Source of the DNA: an uncultured Azospirillum sp.
Lineage (GTDB): Bacteria > Pseudomonadota > Alphaproteobacteria > Azospirillales > Azospirillaceae
Length of the DNA: 6,905 bases
Assembly (NCBI GenBank): GCA_937960755.1
Contig: CALGOL010000026.1
Coordinates: 1-6,905, forward strand
Direction of reading: 5' to 3'
Below the pieces are notes generated by a model. That model was not told the origin of the DNA. It did not search any database and saw only the letters and a program-made list of their open reading frames with translations. This document shows positions 4,892 to 6,905 of the stretch, one piece after another; the stretch's first letter is position 1, and each line of letters starts with the position of its first letter. The translations under genes were made by a program, and so were the position numbers.

Positions 4892-5218
4892 ATGGCGACG
4901 CCCTTGGAAATCGACGTTGAGACGCTGGACCGGATGCGTAAAGGCGGCGAGCCGCATGTGCTTCTGGACGTGCGGGAAGGGTGGGAGCTGGACATCTGCA
5001 AGGTGGACGGCGCGACGCATATTCCGTTGAACCAATTGCCGCAAAGGCTTGGCGAATTGCCCACCGACAAGCCGTTGGTGGTGATTTGCCATCACGGCGG
5101 CCGCAGCGCGCAGGCGATGATGTACCTGCGTCAGCGCGGCCTGAACCAAGCGATTAATCTGGAAGGGGGTATCGACGCCTGGGCAAGGCGCGTCGACCCC
5201 GCGATGAAGGTGTACTGA
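4892..5218 (+). CDS. Single-domain rhodanese (sulfurtransferase)
   Basis: A 108-aa cytoplasmic rhodanese-domain protein of GlpE-like size; the family moves sulfane sulfur through a cysteine persulfide. LLDVREGWELD (24-34) is the conserved N-terminal block, with HIPLNQLP (43-50) after it. VICHHGGRS (64-72) is the active-site loop with catalytic Cys66 and Arg71, and LEGGIDAWA (90-98) is the closing block. All expected catalytic features are present, so activity is likely, but the sulfur acceptor is unknown. The frame is open upstream to a TTG at 4835. The ATG at 4892 is preferred because GGAG (4883-4886) lies 5 nt before it and the domain begins right after it (MATPLEIDVE). The gene ends 1 nt before the tolC start, whose ribosome binding site lies inside it, so the two are probably translationally coupled. 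It sits 126 bp after the PCMT-like gene. Confidence 0.92.
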   Translation: MATPLEIDVETLDRMRKGGEPHVLLDVREGWELDICKVDGATHIPLNQLPQRLGELPTDKPLVVICHHGGRSAQAMMYLRQRGLNQAINLEGGIDAWARRVDPAMKVY

Positions 5219-5219
5219 C

Positions 5220-6608
5220 ATGATTGCGTCGAAGAAAACCATCAGCGCCGCGCTGTTCGCCGCCATGCTCATGGGCGGCGTTATCGCGTCGCCGCAAGGC
5301 GCGGTCGCCCAGTCGCTGGAAAAGGCGCTGTCGGACGCTTACGCCAACAACCCGACCCTTGGCGCGCAGCGCGCTCGATTGCGGGCGGTTGACGAAGCGG
5401 TGCCGCAAGCCCTGTCGGGCTACCGTCCCACGGTCTCGACGGAGTTTTCCGTGTCGCGCACAGGGAGCGAATCGCGCGGCTCCGGCGTGCGCAGCGGGTC
5501 GGGGGCGACGCCCAAGGAGGCGGAAGCGACGGTTTCTCAGCCGATTTATAACGCGCAGGTCGCGCCGGCTGTGCGTCGGGCGGAAAGCTTGGTGCAAGCG
5601 CAGCGGGCCACTCTGCTGGTGACGGAACAGCAGGTGCTGCTCGCCGCCGCCACGGCTTATGTCGACGTGGTGCAGAATGAGGCGGTGCTGGCGCTGACCA
5701 AAAACAACGAGCAGGTGCTGTCTCGCCAGTTGCAAGCGGCGCAAGATCGTTTCCGCGTCGGCGAGTACACGCGCACTGACGTCGCCCAGTCCGAATCGCG
5801 CTTAGCCGGCGCCGTCGCCAACCGCATGGCGGCGGAAGGCACGCTGGAAGGCTCCAAAGCGACATACGCCCGGCTGATGGGGGCGGAGCCCGGCAAGCTG
5901 AAGGCGCCAAAGCCGCGCTTCAAGCTGCCCGCCAATGTGCAGAGCGCGGTTTCGCTGGCGCGCGGCAACAATCCGTCGGTGCTGGCGGCGAGCTTTGCGG
6001 AAGAAGCCGCCAAGCATGCGGTCAGCCAGCAATTCGGCAAGTTGCTGCCCTCGGCGTCGTTGGCGGCGTCGGCCAGCCGCACTTACGATCCTGGCCGGTC
6101 AAATAACGTCGAGCTGGATTGGTCGCAGTCGGCCAGCGTGACCGCGCGGGTCACGGTGCCGCTTTACCAAGCCGGTCTGCCTGATTCGATGGTGCGGGAA
6201 GCCAAACAAACCGCTAACCAGGCGCGAATCGAGATCGAGGAAGCGCGCCGCCAAGCGGTGGAAACCGCCGTCGCCGCGTGGCAGAGTCTGGAGACGGCGC
6301 GCGCCAATATCGAATCCTATCGTTCCCAGGTGCGCGCGGCGGAAATCGCGCTGGATGGCGTCCGCCAGGAGGCGCAGGTCGGCTCGCGCACTGTGTTGGA
6401 CGTGCTGAACCAGGAACAGGAACTGCTGAACGGCCGGGTGAATCTGGTGCGCGCTCAGCGCAATGAAATGGTCGCGGCGTTCACGCTGCTCGCAGCGGTG
6501 GGGCAACTGACGGCGCAAAATCTTGGTCTGAAGACCCCGGTTTACGACCCGCACGCCAATTACAAGCAGGTGCGCGACAAGTGGATCGGCACCGGAATCG
6601 GCGAATAA
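5220..6608 (+). CDS. tolC: TolC-family outer-membrane efflux/secretion protein
   Basis: A 462-aa TolC-family outer-membrane channel. Family members form trimers with a beta-barrel and a long periplasmic alpha-helical tunnel, and serve type I secretion and tripartite efflux pumps. Residues 1-30 are a Sec signal peptide with AVA-Q cleavage after residue 30. The mature part shows the two-fold OEP repeat. Each half starts with a helix containing a NNP motif (YANNPTLGA 41-49; ARGNNPSVLAA 247-257), continues to a strand-like turn (VSQPIYN 105-111; VTVPLYQAG 311-319), then long heptad-rich helices with a G-x-x-T-x-x-DV signature (GEYTRTDVAQSESRL 181-195; GSRTVLDVLNQEQELL 388-403). Length fits the family. 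The start ATG is 1 nt after the rhodanese stop, with GAAGG (5206-5210) 9 nt upstream inside that gene. A terminator follows at 6651-6684. No inner-membrane or adaptor (MFP) partner is in the window, so the transported substrate cannot be told. Confidence 0.94.
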   Translation: MIASKKTISAALFAAMLMGGVIASPQGAVAQSLEKALSDAYANNPTLGAQRARLRAVDEAVPQALSGYRPTVSTEFSVSRTGSESRGSGVRSGSGATPKEAEATVSQPIYNAQVAPAVRRAESLVQAQRATLLVTEQQVLLAAATAYVDVVQNEAVLALTKNNEQVLSRQLQAAQDRFRVGEYTRTDVAQSESRLAGAVANRMAAEGTLEGSKATYARLMGAEPGKLKAPKPRFKLPANVQSAVSLARGNNPSVLAASFAEEAAKHAVSQQFGKLLPSASLAASASRTYDPGRSNNVELDWSQSASVTARVTVPLYQAGLPDSMVREAKQTANQARIEIEEARRQAVETAVAAWQSLETARANIESYRSQVRAAEIALDGVRQEAQVGSRTVLDVLNQEQELLNGRVNLVRAQRNEMVAAFTLLAAVGQLTAQNLGLKTPVYDPHANYKQVRDKWIGTGIGE

Positions 6609-6650
6609 GCCGCATCCGTCGAAAAAAACTAGTGTTTTGCGGTTCGGAAG

Positions 6651-6684
6651 GCGGCGTGATCCTTGTGGGGGCGCGCCGCTTTTT
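6651..6684 (+). terminator. Intrinsic terminator after tolC
   Basis: GCGGCGTG (6651-6658) pairs with CGCGCCGC (6672-6679) over 8 bp including one U-G, with a 13-nt loop, followed by five T's (6680-6684). It lies 43 nt after the tolC stop and separates tolC from the popZ-like gene, implying a promoter for the latter downstream of or overlapping this region; I see no convincing one. Confidence 0.75.
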
Positions 6685-6767
6685 GGCAAAGTGCCCAGGC
6701 GCGCGCCTTTCGGCAGGGGGCGCCGCAAAGATGAAGCCGATCATGAAGATGGGACAGGCGCCGCGCG

Positions 6768-6905
6768 ATGAGTGACAAGGGCCAACAAGAACCGTCAATG
6801 GAGGAAATCCTCGCCTCCATTCGGAGAATCATCTCCGAGGACGGGGAGCCCGGCGCAAAATCGGAGGAGCCAGAAGCGCCGCGTCCGCCGCCGCCGCCGC
6901 CGCCC
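6768..6905 (+). CDS. popZ: PopZ/DUF2497 polar organizing protein (partial)
   Basis: The first 46 codons of a DUF2497 (PopZ) protein, cut by the window end. In Caulobacter, PopZ assembles into a polar scaffold that anchors the ParB-parS centromere complex and recruits cell-cycle factors. EPSMEEILASIRRIISED (8-25) is the highly conserved N-terminal helix of this family. It is followed by an acidic, proline-rich stretch (EEPEAPRPPPPPPP, 33-46), matching the start of PopZ's disordered linker. The oligomerising C-terminal helices lie outside the window. The start is fixed by an in-frame stop at 6744-6746 upstream and the ATG at 6768; AGG at 6756-6758 is a weak ribosome binding site. The gene follows the tolC terminator. 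This order (PCMT-like, tolC, popZ) is, from memory, common in alphaproteobacteria, often with valS next, but valS is not visible here. Confidence 0.9.
   Translation, partial: MSDKGQQEPSMEEILASIRRIISEDGEPGAKSEEPEAPRPPPPPPP
6885..6902 (+). repeat. (CCG)6 trinucleotide run
   Basis: Six tandem CCG codons, followed by CCC, encode part of a run of seven prolines in the popZ-like gene. It continues to the window edge, so its full length is unknown. Such tracts can vary by slippage and change linker length. Confidence 0.85.

Noticed and set aside
1..6905. CRISPR array, insertion sequence or phage remnant
   Set aside because: No regularly spaced repeats, terminal inverted repeats, transposase or phage genes were seen.

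Overview
The window looks like a chromosomal segment of a GC-rich alphaproteobacterium, probably in or near the Rhodospirillales. This is inferred from gene content and order (ihfB followed by a small LapA-domain membrane protein; a PCMT-family methyltransferase, a rhodanese, a TolC-family protein and a PopZ/DUF2497 gene in a row) and from the high G/C at third codon positions. No species-level assignment can be made from the sequence alone.

Layout from left to right. The minus strand at 1-727 carries ihfB (integration host factor beta) and, downstream of it, the start of a LapA/DUF1049-like inner-membrane protein that leaves the window. A 402-bp divergent gap follows. On the plus strand, 1130-3465 holds two tandem paralogous TRAP-transporter solute-binding proteins of the TakP (alpha-keto acid) type. 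They are about two-thirds identical by hand count, both have Tat-type signal peptides, and they are separated by a terminator-like hairpin. No TRAP membrane subunits (DctQ/DctM) are present in the window. A strong bidirectional terminator then separates them from two minus-strand tRNA genes, tRNA-Asn(GUU) and tRNA-Cys(GCA), each with a recognisable sigma70-type promoter.

From 3985 on, the plus strand carries a good sigma70 promoter, a divergent PCMT-family (protein-L-isoaspartate methyltransferase-like) gene, a single-domain rhodanese, and a TolC-family outer-membrane efflux or secretion protein that starts one base after the rhodanese stop. A terminator closes the tolC transcript. The window ends inside the N-terminal part of a PopZ/DUF2497 polar organizing protein gene, in a CCG run encoding polyproline.

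Most of the window is core genome. The part that looks accessory is the orphan pair of TRAP binding proteins between ihfB and the tRNA genes. I did not find a wholly new system. The points most worth a second look are the orphan binding-protein pair with divergence concentrated in its C-terminal third, the intergenic hairpin abutting the second gene's ribosome binding site, the loss of the canonical substrate motif in the PCMT-like protein, and the tight rhodanese-tolC coupling.
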